From positions 4,518 through 42,966 of the forward strand of contig VBEE01000041.1 in assembly GCA_005881715.1 (NCBI GenBank): a stretch of 38,449 bases of DNA. Direction: 5' to 3'. Under the pieces are notes generated by a model. That model did no database searches, was not told where the DNA came from, and was given only the letters and a program-made list of their open reading frames with translations. Position numbers and translations under genes: made by a program. The stretch comes from Chloroflexota bacterium (GTDB lineage: Bacteria; Chloroflexota; Dormibacteria; CF-121). Of the stretch, positions 1 to 10,290 are shown piece after piece; positions within the stretch are counted from its first letter, which is position 1, and each line of letters begins with the position of its first letter.

Positions 1-3000
1 GGGCTCGCCGGGTCGGTGGCCGCCAGCGCCACGACCTTTGATTCCTCATCGCGCGCCCCGCGAAGCCGGTCGACGGCGCCCGGCAGCGCAAACTGCAGGC
101 CGCCCAGGCCGTCGATGAAGTAGCCGCGCCGGATCTTGCCGGCCTCCTCCATGGCCCGCAGCACAGGGTACAGCGAAACGAAGCCGCCGCTGATGCTTTC
201 GCCGAGCGCCGCCTCGCGGGTCAGGACGCCGTATCGTTGTAAGAGCACGCCGGCCATCGCATGGAGATGCTCGGTGCTCGACAGCTGCGGGTGCAGGAGA
301 TCGCGGACCAGGGACCAGCGGCCGGCGGCTGTCGGCGGCCCCAGCCGCATCAATGGCCGGCGCGGATTGCGACGCATCCGTGGACCGAGCATCCGCAGCG
401 GGAGAAAGGTGTCGTTCGTGACCTCGCCGGCCCAGACCATGTCCCAGAGCGCGTCCAGAACCGCGTCCTCGTCACTCGAGCCGGTCGCGTAATAGAGGTC
501 GCGGAAGAAGGATGCGCCGCGGCTTTGCAGGTGATCGCGTAAGCGCTCGTGAAGCTCGCCGCCCGGTCGATCGTCCGGCTCCCGGATCAACCGTGGCGCG
601 TCAGACCGCAGATACAGCGCGACTCGCCCGTCCGAGCTGCCCAGCGATCCCCGGCCCGTCCAGACCACCTCCCCCATCGAGATCAGCTGGTCGAGGAGTT
701 GCGGCCGGTACTCGCGCACGCGGACCGGGAGCACATCCCGTTCGAGCACCGATGCCGGGATGGCACAGCCTTGCAGCTGGAAGACGATCTCGGTGAGCCG
801 ATCGAGCCCGCTCGCCTGGATTCCGACGCCATGCCAGCTCGGTAGAAAGCGGCCGAGGACCTCAACCGGCACCGGCTCGACCTCGCGGCGCAACGCCGCC
901 AGTGACTTCCGGCGCAGCGACCGGAGCACGTCTGGATGGCAGTACTCACGCCCAGCATGGCCGGGCCGGAACTCGCCGGCCATCACGTTGCCGCGGCCGG
1001 CGAGGCGTCGCAGCGCCTGTTCAACCTCCCGCACCGGCAGTCCCCAGCGCGTCGCCGGGTCGGCGCTGAAGAAGGGGACGTGTGTCCTTGCCCAGCGGAT
1101 CAGGAGGGACGCCAGCGGCTCGTCCGTCTTTTCGAGAAACGCGTCGGGTAGACCAACCGGCAGTGCCACGCCCAGCGCGTCGCGATAACGCGCAGCGTCC
1201 TCGGCGGCGATCCACCGCTCCTCGTCGGCGATGCGGACCCGAGTGGCGCGGCGTTCCCGCTCCAGCTCAGCGAGCCATTCCGCGCGGATCCCGCGGGCCT
1301 CGGCTTCAGCCATCGTCAGGTCGCCGAGCCGCCGGAGCAGGTCGGCAGCCTCATCGGTGTCCCGCGGCCAGCGCTCTTTAAGGAGACCCTGCAACTCCAG
1401 TTCGAGGATCTCGATCGCCCGTGGATCGAGCAGCTCCCGAAGTTCTTCGGTGCCGAGCAGCTCGGCCAGGAGCTCCTTATCCAGTGTCAGCGCCTGCGCC
1501 CGCCGCTCCGCCAGGGGGGCATCGCCCTCGTACATGTACTGGCCGATGTAATCGAACACCAGGGTGGAGGCAAAGGGCGAGGCGCGCTCCGTGTCGACCA
1601 CGACGGTGCGGACCTCCCGCGCCCGGATCGCGCTCATCAGGTCACGCAGGCCATCCATGTCGAACACGTCGCTCAGGCACTCACGGTAGGTTTCGATCAG
1701 GATCGGGAACTCAGGGTGCTTGCCGGCCACCTGCAGCAGGTCATGGCTGCGCTGCCGCTGCTGCCACAGCGGGGTGCGCTCACCCGGCCGGCGCCGGGGC
1801 AGCAACAGCGCCCGGGCCGCATTCTCGCGGAAGCGCGAGGCGAAGAGGGCCGACCCATGCAGCTGTGCGGTGACAAGCTCGCGGACCTCCTCCGGGTCGA
1901 GCAGCAGGTCCTCGATGTCCGGCGCCCGGTCGGCCTCGGGGAGGCGGAGCGCAAAGCCGTCGTCCGTATAGATCATCTGGACTTCGAGATCGAGCCGCTC
2001 CTGCATTCGCGCCCGCGCGGCCATCGCCCAGGGCGCATGGATGCGAGCCCCGAACGGCGTCAACACCGACAGCCGCCAATCGCCGAGCTGATCCCGGAAG
2101 CGCTCGATCACGATGGCGCGGTCGGTCGGCACCGTTCCAGTGGCCTGAACCTGGTCCGAGAGGTAATCGAGCAGGTTGCTGGCCGCCCGATCATCGAAGC
2201 GCGAGCGCTCCTGCAATCGAGCGACGGCGGCGTCGGGCTCCATCGCGGTCAGCTCGCGCATCGCCGCGCCCATGGCGCGTCCGACCTCTACCGGCCGGCC
2301 CAGCGCGTCGCCGTGCCAGAACGCGATCCGCCCCGGCTCGCCGGGCGCGGGCGTCACCATCACCTGGGAAGGCGTGATGTCGGCGACCCGCCAGGTGGTG
2401 GCCCCAAGCACAAAGGTTTCACCAGGCCGCATCTCGTAGACCATCTCTTCGTCCAGCTCGCCGACGCGCTTGCCGTCGTCGAGCAGGTTGACGGAGAACA
2501 AGCCACGGTCCGGGATGGTCCCGCCACTCACGACCGCCAGGCGCTGGGCGCCGGCGCGGCCACGGATTGTTCCTTCGAGGCGGTCCCAGACGATGCGCGG
2601 GCGCAGCTCGGCGAATTCATCGGACGGATAACGGCCGCTCAGCATGTCGAGTGTCGACTCCAGGGCGCGAGGCCCCAGATCGCTGAAGGGATAGGCGCGA
2701 TGGACCAACTCCGAAAGGGCCGCGACCGACCACTCCTCCATGGCGGACATCGCCACGATCTGCTGGGCGAGAACATCGAGCGGATTGCGGGGGACCCGGG
2801 TCGTTTCGATCTCGCCGCGCAGCATTCGGTCGACGACGACCGCAGTCTCGAGCAGATCGCCCCGGTACTTGGGGAAGATGGTGCCCTTCGACGGCTCGCC
2901 GACCGAGTGGCCGGCGCGGCCGATCCGCTGAATCCCGCTGGCGACGCTGGTGGGCGACTCCACCTGGATGACCAGGTCGACGGCGCCCATGTCGATGCCG

Positions 3001-4064
3001 AGCTCCAGGCTGGAGGTGGCGACCAGCCCGGGGAGACGGCCGGCCTTGAGCGCATCCTCTATTAAGAGGCGCTGCTCCTTCGCGATCGAGCCGTGGTGCG
3101 CGCGCACCAGGTCCTCGCCGGCCAGCTCATTGATTGCCGCGGCCAGCCGCTCCGCCAGTCGCCGCGAGTTGACAAAGATGATGGTCGAGCGGTGCTGGCG
3201 TACCAGCTCCAGGATCCGTGGATGGATCGCCGGCCAGATACTTCGGCGGGGGCCGTCGGGCTCGGGGCCGATCCGCGCCGCCGGACCGCTCTGCGGGAGG
3301 GCCAGGGTGGAGGTCTCGCGCTCGAGATCCGCCATATCCTCGACCGGGACCTCGACCGTGATCTCCATTGGCTTGACCCGGCCGGCGTCGATGATGGTGA
3401 CCTCGCGGTTGGTGCCGCCCAGAAAGCGTGCGGTTTCGGACAATGGGCGCTGGGTCGCCGACAGCCCGATGCGTTGCGGCTCCGTCCGCGTGATGGCAGC
3501 CAGTCGTTCAAGGCTGAGGGCGAGGTGCGCGCCCCGCTTGGTCTCCGCCATTGAGTGGATCTCGTCGACGATCACCCACCGGACGCTGGGCAGGATCTGC
3601 CGCGCCGCGCTGGTCAGGAGCAGGAAAAGCGACTCGGGCGTGGTGATCAGGATGTCGGGCGGGTGGCGTTCGATCTGCCGGCGATCCCGCGGAGGTGTGT
3701 CGCCGGTCCGGATGGCCACCGTGATTGGCGACAGGGTGGCCCCCAGACGCTCGGCCTGCAAACCGATGCCGCGCAAGGGTGCCTGCAGGTTGCGCTCGAT
3801 GTCGACGGTGAGCGCCTTGAGCGGCGAAACATACAACACGCGACAGCGTTCAGCCTCGGCCGGGACCGGTTCGGTCGCCAACCGATCGATGCACCAGAAG
3901 AAGGCCGCCAGCGTCTTGCCGCTGCCGGTCGGTGCCGACATCAGGGTGTGCTGGCCGGCCGCCACCGATCGCCAGCCGCCATCCTGGACCTCGGTCGGCG
4001 TCGGGAAGGCGCCCGAAAACCAGGCGCGGGCCGCAGGCGAAAACAGGTCCAGAACGGTGGTCAT
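1..4064 (-). CDS. lhr: Lhr-family DEAD/DEAH ATP-dependent helicase, 3' end truncated by the window edge
   Basis: Minus-strand reading from ATG at 4064 (MTTVLDLFSPAARAWFSGAFPTPTEVQDGGW...SAPTGSGKTLAAFFW...VDEIHS...LSATQRP...QRIGRAGHS) shows helicase motifs I, II, III and VI with a long Lhr-type C-terminal part. It runs off the window start, so the ORF track omits it. Confidence 0.93.
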   Translation of the reverse strand, partial: MTTVLDLFSPAARAWFSGAFPTPTEVQDGGWRSVAAGQHTLMSAPTGSGKTLAAFFWCIDRLATEPVPAEAERCRVLYVSPLKALTVDIERNLQAPLRGIGLQAERLGATLSPITVAIRTGDTPPRDRRQIERHPPDILITTPESLFLLLTSAARQILPSVRWVIVDEIHSMAETKRGAHLALSLERLAAITRTEPQRIGLSATQRPLSETARFLGGTNREVTIIDAGRVKPMEITVEVPVEDMADLERETSTLALPQSGPAARIGPEPDGPRRSIWPAIHPRILELVRQHRSTIIFVNSRRLAERLAAAINELAGEDLVRAHHGSIAKEQRLLIEDALKAGRLPGLVATSSLELGIDMGAVDLVIQVESPTSVASGIQRIGRAGHSVGEPSKGTIFPKYRGDLLETAVVVDRMLRGEIETTRVPRNPLDVLAQQIVAMSAMEEWSVAALSELVHRAYPFSDLGPRALESTLDMLSGRYPSDEFAELRPRIVWDRLEGTIRGRAGAQRLAVVSGGTIPDRGLFSVNLLDDGKRVGELDEEMVYEMRPGETFVLGATTWRVADITPSQVMVTPAPGEPGRIAFWHGDALGRPVEVGRAMGAAMRELTAMEPDAAVARLQERSRFDDRAASNLLDYLSDQVQATGTVPTDRAIVIERFRDQLGDWRLSVLTPFGARIHAPWAMAARARMQERLDLEVQMIYTDDGFALRLPEADRAPDIEDLLLDPEEVRELVTAQLHGSALFASRFRENAARALLLPRRRPGERTPLWQQRQRSHDLLQVAGKHPEFPILIETYRECLSDVFDMDGLRDLMSAIRAREVRTVVVDTERASPFASTLVFDYIGQYMYEGDAPLAERRAQALTLDKELLAELLGTEELRELLDPRAIEILELELQGLLKERWPRDTDEAADLLRRLGDLTMAEAEARGIRAEWLAELERERRATRVRIADEERWIAAEDAARYRDALGVALPVGLPDAFLEKTDEPLASLLIRWARTHVPFFSADPATRWGLPVREVEQALRRLAGRGNVMAGEFRPGHAGREYCHPDVLRSLRRKSLAALRREVEPVPVEVLGRFLPSWHGVGIQASGLDRLTEIVFQLQGCAIPASVLERDVLPVRVREYRPQLLDQLISMGEVVWTGRGSLGSSDGRVALYLRSDAPRLIREPDDRPGGELHERLRDHLQSRGASFFRDLYYATGSSDEDAVLDALWDMVWAGEVTNDTFLPLRMLGPRMRRNPRRPLMRLGPPTAAGRWSLVRDLLHPQLSSTEHLHAMAGVLLQRYGVLTREAALGESISGGFVSLYPVLRAMEEAGKIRRGYFIDGLGGLQFALPGAVDRLRGARDEESKVVALAATDPAS

Positions 4065-4095
4065 GCGTCTCAGTTTATTGACCTCGTCGGGCCGG

Positions 4096-5091
4096 TCAAA
4101 ACCTGAACGAGCGAAGCAGTTCCTCCGCCGTCATATGCTGATGCGTCTCAAAGACTCGGCGCCCACCGTTGAGCAGGCCGGTGTTGTACGGGGTCGGGCG
4201 GCCGATCCGCTCGCCGAGCGTCACGATCTCACCGTTCAGGTATTCGAGCTCGCTGCTTGACCCACGCTGGAGGCTCTGCAGGGTCGATGGGCCGTAAGTG
4301 CTCTCAGGCGGGAAGTTGCCTGCCAGCCGGCCGCCGAACACCAGGTAGGCGAGCGGCATGGGAAGTGTCGACATCAAACGAAAGGTGCGCGCCCGGCGGC
4401 TTTGATCGAGGCCGAACCCGCCAAGTTGGGTGGTTTTGACGCCTTCACGAATCGTTGCAATCGATAGCCGCACCAGCCCTGGGTGGCGCAGCGCTTTTCC
4501 AATCGGCAACCCGGTGATCGCCATGATGGCGTTGTTCAGGTTCGCCATCAGCTTCGTCCAGCGGGCGCGGGTGATATCGGGGACGCGCTCGGTCTTCACC
4601 GCCGAGCTGAGCAGCGTGAGGACTGCGTCAACGCGTGCGGTCGACTCCGGAAAGGGCGCGCCCACCTGTAGCAAAGCGCTGGTATTTTGCTCGACCACGC
4701 CCGGTTGGAGATAGGTCGCGCTGATATTCAGAACACACCCGACGATGCGGTCGCGTCCGAGGATGCCGGCTGCCTCGCCGTCTGAACGGACGCCGTTCTG
4801 CATCGTCACGACCGTGGCGCTCGAAGGAAGCCCGGCGATATCGCGGCATGCGCTGGTAACGTCCTGCGATTTCACCGTGAGCAGAATGATGTCGGGGTCG
4901 TCCGGGAGTGTCGTGGTTGCCGGCAGGCGAACCCGCCGGGTCTGGTCCTGGTCCTTTAGGAGAAGCCCATTGGCGCGGATCGCGTCGATATGGTCCTGAC
5001 GCCCGATCAGGCGCACACTGACCCCGGCTTCGTGGAGGCGCGCCCCAACCAGACTCCCGATCGCGCCTGCGCCGTAGACGGCCACCTCCAT
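4096..5091 (-). CDS. panE: 2-dehydropantoate 2-reductase (ketopantoate reductase family)
   Basis: MEVAVYGAGAIGSLVGARLHEAG Rossmann start; VKSQDV and MQNGV motifs typical of PanE/ApbA. Confidence 0.88.
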   Translation of the reverse strand: MEVAVYGAGAIGSLVGARLHEAGVSVRLIGRQDHIDAIRANGLLLKDQDQTRRVRLPATTTLPDDPDIILLTVKSQDVTSACRDIAGLPSSATVVTMQNGVRSDGEAAGILGRDRIVGCVLNISATYLQPGVVEQNTSALLQVGAPFPESTARVDAVLTLLSSAVKTERVPDITRARWTKLMANLNNAIMAITGLPIGKALRHPGLVRLSIATIREGVKTTQLGGFGLDQSRRARTFRLMSTLPMPLAYLVFGGRLAGNFPPESTYGPSTLQSLQRGSSSELEYLNGEIVTLGERIGRPTPYNTGLLNGGRRVFETHQHMTAEELLRSFRF

Positions 5092-5238
5092 TTGCTTGTC
5101 ATAGCTTCGCGAATCCTGCAGATGGAGCGCCTCGAGCGCCAGCGAATGGAGCGCCTACGCTGCCATATAACCTGCTATCATGGGTGTAGCGTTTGAGCCG
5201 CGCATAGACTCATTTGCGCGCTCAGAGGAGAAGAATTC

Positions 5239-5667
5239 ATGGGTGATTCGTACGATCGGGAGATCGTCCGCGAGGAGACGAGCACGGGCGACCCGGTGCG
5301 CCCGGCGTCCGCCGCGCCGGCGATGACCTCACGCAGATCGGTCTATCGCGAGGGGAGCTATAACACGCGCGCGGTTCAAGCCGTTTGGTGGATCGTCGGT
5401 TTTATCGATGTCCTGATCGCAATCCGCTTTGTGTTGAAGCTGTTCGGCGCAAATGTGGGAGCGCCGTTCGTTCGCTTTATGTATGACGTGACCTGGCCGC
5501 TGGTCGCGCCCTTCCACGGCATCTTCAATACGACGCAGCAAGGACGCTCGATCCTCGAGCCAGAGTCGCTGGTCGCGATCGCGATCTACGCCCTGATCGG
5601 CTGGGGCATCGTTTCCCTGATCCGGTTGATGACCCGCCCGCGCTCAACCACGACCGTGGTCGACTAA
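5239..5667 (+). CDS. YggT family membrane protein
   Basis: Two hydrophobic segments, RFVLKLFGAN...FVRFMYDVTWPLVAPF pattern; SD GAGGAG upstream. Confidence 0.75.
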   Translation: MGDSYDREIVREETSTGDPVRPASAAPAMTSRRSVYREGSYNTRAVQAVWWIVGFIDVLIAIRFVLKLFGANVGAPFVRFMYDVTWPLVAPFHGIFNTTQQGRSILEPESLVAIAIYALIGWGIVSLIRLMTRPRSTTTVVD

Positions 5668-5687
5668 CCAGTTCATTTGTTCTTGTT

Positions 5688-5715
5688 GAGCCGCCCCGCT
5701 GGGCGGCTCTTGATT
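5688..5715 (+). terminator. Rho-independent terminator after the YggT gene
   Basis: GAGCCGCCC-CGCT-GGGCGGCTC perfect 9-bp stem followed by TTGATTTT. Confidence 0.8.
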
Positions 5716-5716
5716 T

Positions 5717-6190
5717 TCAAACCCTCGGCGACGATTGCCGTCGGAGAGCCGCCTCGATATCACGGACCCGGTGCCAGGCCGAGTGCCCGTCGAAGTCGCC
5801 GGGCCAGTTGGGGCCTCGCTCCCGGCGACCGAACCAATCGTCCGACTGCTTGCGAAGCGTCTGCATCACATCGTTCTGAACCTGTCGATGCCAGGCGACC
5901 ACATCGGCCGGGCGGCGACGGCGCCAGCGTCGGTAGATGAGCGCATTGCCCTGGTTGACGTCGAGGCCTCGCATTTCCGCCGGCCCTTTCTCGCCACGGA
6001 AGACGCGGGCGCTGTGCTCCTTCCAATAGATGATATGAGCCAGCGAATCCTTGACGGTCCAGGGATCCTTCGTCTCCGGCCGCGGCACCCGGCGGCGCCA
6101 GTCTGCCGGCTTCAGCCTTCTGATCAGCCGATCGAGTCGCTGATACTCGCGCCGCGTCCGGTCGGTGACCTCTTTCCGCGTATGTCTCAT
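5717..6190 (-). CDS. DinB-like / maleylpyruvate isomerase-fold protein
   Basis: Helical ~157 aa protein with WTVKDSLAHIIYWKEHSARV (DinB superfamily metal-site pattern) and a C-terminal DGHSAWHRVRDIEA segment. Confidence 0.65.
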   Translation of the reverse strand: MRHTRKEVTDRTRREYQRLDRLIRRLKPADWRRRVPRPETKDPWTVKDSLAHIIYWKEHSARVFRGEKGPAEMRGLDVNQGNALIYRRWRRRRPADVVAWHRQVQNDVMQTLRKQSDDWFGRRERGPNWPGDFDGHSAWHRVRDIEAALRRQSSPRV

Positions 6191-6199
6191 TCCCGCTCG

Positions 6200-7372
6200 T
6201 CAGCCGGCCTGGCGGACAGCGTCGGCGAGGACCTCAACGCCCTCGTCGAGCTGGGCGTCATCGATCAGGATCGAGGGAAGAAACCGAATCACGGTGCCGC
6301 CGCCGGGCAACGCCAGCACGCCGCGCTCCTGCATCGCCTTGATCACGGGTGTCACGGGCTTCTTGAGTTCGACGGCCAGCATCAGGCCGCGACCACGGAC
6401 CTCGCGGACCTGGGTAAGGCCCAATCCGCGGACGCGTTCCTGAAAGCGGTCTCCGGCGTGCTGCGCCCGACGGTGGAGTCCCTCGTCAGTAAGGACGCGC
6501 AGGGTCGCGGCTCCGGCGGCGCAGACCAGCGGGTTGCCGGCAAAGGTGCTGCCGTGGCTGCCCTTGGGGACACGGTCACTGACGGCTTCGGTCGTCACGG
6601 TGACGCCCAGCGGCAGGCCGTTGGCGATCGACTTCGACAGGCAGAGGATGTCGGGCATGATGTCCTCGCGGCTGAAGGCGAAGACCGCGCCAGTCCGGAA
6701 TCCCGTCTGGATCTCGTCACAGATCAGTAGGCTGCCGTATGCGTCGCATCGCTCGCGGATGCCTTTGAGATAGCCGTCGGCCGGCACCCGAACCCCGCCT
6801 TCGCCCTGGATCGGCTCGATGATCACGGCCCCGACCGAGTCGTCCAGCACCTTGTCCAGCGCATCGAGGTCATCGAACGGGACATGGCGCACACCTTCCA
6901 ACATGGGGGCGAACGGATCGCGGTACTTTGCGTCGGCGGTAGCGGCGAGGGCGCCAAAGGTCCGCCCATGATAGGCGCGATGCGTGGCAACGATGCCGGT
7001 TCGGCCGGTGGCGACGCGCGCGTATTTCATCGCGGCCTCGACCGCCTCCGCGCCCGAGTTCCCGAACGAGATCCGGGTCAGCGGCGGCGGCAGGAGCGCA
7101 CCCAGCGCCTGCAGGAACTCGTCGCGCGCCGGCGTGTCGAAGCTCTGGTGGGCGTTGGTCAGCCTGGCGGCCTGATTTGTGATGGCGGCCGTGACCTCCG
7201 GATGGCTGTGACCGAGAAGGTTGACGCCGTAGTTGGTCATCAGGTCGAGATATCTGCGATCCCGGTCATCCCACAGGTACGAGCCTTCGCCGCGAACGAG
7301 CCTGAGCCCCCGCCCGGCATGCAACGGAATTGGACTGAGCCGCACGTGCGTGGTCGTCAGGTCGTGACCCAT
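6200..7372 (-). CDS. lysJ: LysW-gamma-L-lysine / LysW-L-ornithine aminotransferase (acetylornithine aminotransferase family)
   Basis: PLP class III aminotransferase motifs (ISFGNSGAEAVEAAMKYAR, LLICDEIQTGFRTG, GSHGSTFAGNPLVCAA); last gene of the lysW cluster. Confidence 0.9.
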   Translation of the reverse strand: MGHDLTTTHVRLSPIPLHAGRGLRLVRGEGSYLWDDRDRRYLDLMTNYGVNLLGHSHPEVTAAITNQAARLTNAHQSFDTPARDEFLQALGALLPPPLTRISFGNSGAEAVEAAMKYARVATGRTGIVATHRAYHGRTFGALAATADAKYRDPFAPMLEGVRHVPFDDLDALDKVLDDSVGAVIIEPIQGEGGVRVPADGYLKGIRERCDAYGSLLICDEIQTGFRTGAVFAFSREDIMPDILCLSKSIANGLPLGVTVTTEAVSDRVPKGSHGSTFAGNPLVCAAGAATLRVLTDEGLHRRAQHAGDRFQERVRGLGLTQVREVRGRGLMLAVELKKPVTPVIKAMQERGVLALPGGGTVIRFLPSILIDDAQLDEGVEVLADAVRQAG

Positions 7373-8151
7373 GTGCCGGCTCCTTCAAAGGCTCGCGTCA
7401 GCGGGTGCTCGCCGCGGCCGTCGAGCAGGCCGACCGCCTGGATGCCTCGACGGATCGCCTGGCCTGCCGCCCGGAGCTTGACTCGGGCGCGACCCTTCCC
7501 GTATTCGGCCATGCCCTCGATCTCCTCCAGATGAATCAGTGGAATCACACTCCGCTCGTCACTGACGTCGCGCATGAACCCTGGGGTGTCGGCGAAGATC
7601 AGCAGGCGCTCGGCCTGAATCGCCGTGGCGATCTCCATCGCCAGCCGGTCACCGTCAACGTTGATCGCGACGCCCTCATGGCTGATGCCCGGCGGCGTCA
7701 CGACCGGCAGGAAGCCATTGTCGAGCAGCAGGCGTAGGAGCTTCGGTTCGATCTTCTCGATGCTGCCGCTGTGGTCCCCGTGCAGCATTTTGACCTTGCC
7801 GGCCTCCTGGATCCGCAGGTCCGGCTTGCGCCGGCCGATCGCGATCCCACCATCCATCGCGGTCAGGCCGACGGCGTTGGCGCCGAGGGCCCGCAACCGC
7901 TCCACAATGCGCTTGTTCTGCTTTCCCGCATACGCCATAAGGAAATGATCCATCGTGGTTGCGTCGGTGAAGCGGCTGACCTCGCCGCGCTCCGACGTCA
8001 CCATCCGCGGGGGATGGCCAAGCCGCTCGGACAGGTCGTTTAATTCCTTATTCGCGCCATGAACCATTACGAGCGGTTCTTTGCACGCCGCGACATCCTG
8101 CAGCAACGGGTCAAGGTCCGTGAGGCTGCCGCCGATCTTGATGACGAGCAT
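7357..8151 (-). CDS. lysZ: LysW-aminoadipate/glutamate kinase (acetylglutamate kinase family)
   Basis: MLVIKIGGSLTDLDPLL...VHGANKELNDLSERLG...INVDGDRLAMEIA; AAK-family signature. Start set to the internal ATG at 8151. Confidence 0.9.
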   Translation of the reverse strand: MLVIKIGGSLTDLDPLLQDVAACKEPLVMVHGANKELNDLSERLGHPPRMVTSERGEVSRFTDATTMDHFLMAYAGKQNKRIVERLRALGANAVGLTAMDGGIAIGRRKPDLRIQEAGKVKMLHGDHSGSIEKIEPKLLRLLLDNGFLPVVTPPGISHEGVAINVDGDRLAMEIATAIQAERLLIFADTPGFMRDVSDERSVIPLIHLEEIEGMAEYGKGRARVKLRAAGQAIRRGIQAVGLLDGRGEHPLTRAFEGAGTWVTT

Positions 8152-8153
8152 CT

Positions 8154-9209
8154 TCAGATCGGATAGAGGCCGGAGAACTCGAGCCCGGTTCGCTCGTCCC
8201 AACCAAAGCGAACATTCACCGCCTGGACGGCCTGCCCGGCGGCGCCCTTCATCAGGTTGTCGAGGGCGCTCATCACCACTACCCGCCGCGAATGCGGGTC
8301 TCGTTCGAAGCCGACGTCGCAGTAGTTCGTGCCCGAGAGGATCTTCGGGTTGGGATAGCGGTGGATCCCTTGCGACTCCTTAACGATTCGCATGAAGGGC
8401 TCATCCGCGTAGGCGGCGCGATAGATCTTCCACAGCGCCTTCTCGTCGAGGTCATCGTTGAGAAAGACGTGGGCGGTCGTCAGGATTCCGCGGACGGCCT
8501 CGACCGCGGTCGCGGAGAAGGCGATGCTGGGGCCGTGGCCGTTGGGTGAATTGAGGCCGAGCTCCTGGATGATCTCCGCGGTATGACGATGCGAGGTGGG
8601 GGCGAACGAGCGCATCTCGCCGCTGCGGTGCGGGTGATGCGATGCAGGCCCTGCCTCCGCGCCTCCGGCGGATGACCCCGTCTTGCCTTCGATCACGATC
8701 GGCATCGAGCGATCGACCACACCGGCACGGGTCAGCGGATACAGAGCGAGGATGGCGGCGGTGGCGAGACAGCCGCCGGCCGCGAAGCGATCGGCCTTGC
8801 GGAGTTCGTCGCGGTGCAGCTCCGGCAGGGCGTAGGTGAAGTCGCCAAGCAACGTCGGCTTGGGGTGTTCCCACCCGTACCACGTCGGGTACTGGCTCGG
8901 GTCGCGGAGCCGGAAGTCGGCAGAGAGATCGACGATGGTCGGGGCGAGCGACTGCAGTTGGTCGATCTCGCGGCTGGTCTGGCCGTGCGGGAGCGCAAGA
9001 AAGAGCACGTCAACCGGCTGGAGGGAGGCGCGCGTCTGGAACTTCAGCTCGGTGCGGCGGCGCAGATGCGGGTGCACGCTGTGCACGAACTTCCCACCCA
9101 AACGCTCGGAGCTCACCTGGGTCACCTCGACCTCGGGGTGCGACAGCAGCAGGCGGAGCAACTCACCGCCGGCGTAGCCAGCACCACCGACGACCGCTGC
9201 CCTTTTCAT
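8154..9209 (-). CDS. lysY: LysW-aminoadipate/glutamate semialdehyde dehydrogenase (ArgC family reductase)
   Basis: MKRAAVVGGAGYAGGELLRLLLSHPEVE...AAGGCLATAAILALYPL (catalytic Cys); ArgC-like. Confidence 0.92.
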   Translation of the reverse strand: MKRAAVVGGAGYAGGELLRLLLSHPEVEVTQVSSERLGGKFVHSVHPHLRRRTELKFQTRASLQPVDVLFLALPHGQTSREIDQLQSLAPTIVDLSADFRLRDPSQYPTWYGWEHPKPTLLGDFTYALPELHRDELRKADRFAAGGCLATAAILALYPLTRAGVVDRSMPIVIEGKTGSSAGGAEAGPASHHPHRSGEMRSFAPTSHRHTAEIIQELGLNSPNGHGPSIAFSATAVEAVRGILTTAHVFLNDDLDEKALWKIYRAAYADEPFMRIVKESQGIHRYPNPKILSGTNYCDVGFERDPHSRRVVVMSALDNLMKGAAGQAVQAVNVRFGWDERTGLEFSGLYPI

Positions 9210-9216
9210 CGGCCGG

Positions 9217-10290
9217 TCAGCCGGCGAGCTGGTTGAGGGCTGCGGTCAGGACATCGACGCCGCGCTCGAACTCGGCGAGATCGATCGCCTCGTTAGGCGT
9301 GTGATCGAGCTTGGAATCGCCCGGGCCGTAGGCGAGGGTCGGGCAGCCCCAAACCGGTGCCAGGATGTTCATATCCGAGGTTCCGGTTTTCATTTTGAAC
9401 CGTGGCGTGCCACTGCCGTCACGGATGCCCTTGAGGAAGGCACGCACCAATGGCGTGTTCTTCTCGGCACGAACGGCGGCATCGGCGTACTCGAAGCGGA
9501 GTTCGGCGCCGTCCGCCCAGGCTTCGAGCTGCTGCTGAAGCGCCGGCACATCGAAGTTCGGCGGCAGGCGAAAGCCGACCGTCATGGCTGCGGTGTCGCG
9601 GAAGCCATCATGGTCGGCATGGAATCGCAGAATGCGGGCGTCGAGCCGTTCGAAGCTGCCGGAACCCTTGCCTTGCCCGGCGGCGTGATCCTGGACCCGC
9701 CGAATGAAGGCGATCGCCGTGTCGGCCGCGCTCTCGTTGGGTCCGGCGCCGTGGCCCATGGGTTGCGAGAGCCGGTAACGCAACTTGAGGCTGCCCTTGT
9801 AGCCGAGCGTCACAGCGTCCCATCCGCTCGGCTCGAGCACGATCAGCTGGTCCGGTGGGCGCCGGCTCGTGAGGTGCCGGGCCCCGCGTGAGCTGCCCTC
9901 TTCCTCGACGGCGCCGATCACCGTAAAGCGATACGCCGCGCCCGCTGGTTGCCGGGCCACTGCCGTGATGGCCGCGGCCAGCGGTCCCTTGGCGTCGACC
10001 GCGCCGCGGCCGAAGAGGCGGTCTCCCTCGCGCCGCACCGGAATGAAGCCAGGGACCGTATCGATATGCCCGAGGAGCAGCACCTCGCGTGGCCCACTTC
10101 CCCAGAAGGCGACGACATTGCCGGCTTCATCGCGCCGAGCGGCAAACCCCATCGATCGCAACCTTGATACCAACCACTGACCCAATTGGCGCTCCTGCGT
10201 CGATGGGCTCGGAATCGAGAGCATCTCCTCGAGCAGCTCGATGCCGGTTTCGGTAACGGGCTCGGTTTCGGAGCGCAGCGCGGTGATCAC
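9217..10290 (-). CDS. lysK: LysW-lysine/ornithine hydrolase (M20 peptidase family)
   Basis: [11 protein letters not shown]...[15 protein letters not shown]...[15 protein letters not shown] metal-binding motifs; within the lysW cluster. Confidence 0.9.
   Translation of the reverse strand: MITALRSETEPVTETGIELLEEMLSIPSPSTQERQLGQWLVSRLRSMGFAARRDEAGNVVAFWGSGPREVLLLGHIDTVPGFIPVRREGDRLFGRGAVDAKGPLAAAITAVARQPAGAAYRFTVIGAVEEEGSSRGARHLTSRRPPDQLIVLEPSGWDAVTLGYKGSLKLRYRLSQPMGHGAGPNESAADTAIAFIRRVQDHAAGQGKGSGSFERLDARILRFHADHDGFRDTAAMTVGFRLPPNFDVPALQQQLEAWADGAELRFEYADAAVRAEKNTPLVRAFLKGIRDGSGTPRFKMKTGTSDMNILAPVWGCPTLAYGPGDSKLDHTPNEAIDLAEFERGVDVLTAALNQLAG

Noticed and set aside
1716-4260. Long plus-strand ORFs (449 aa and 436 aa) antisense to the Lhr gene
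   Set aside because: Translations are low-complexity Arg/Ala/Gly-rich without recognisable domains; the minus strand gives a complete Lhr helicase. Typical GC-rich antisense artefact.
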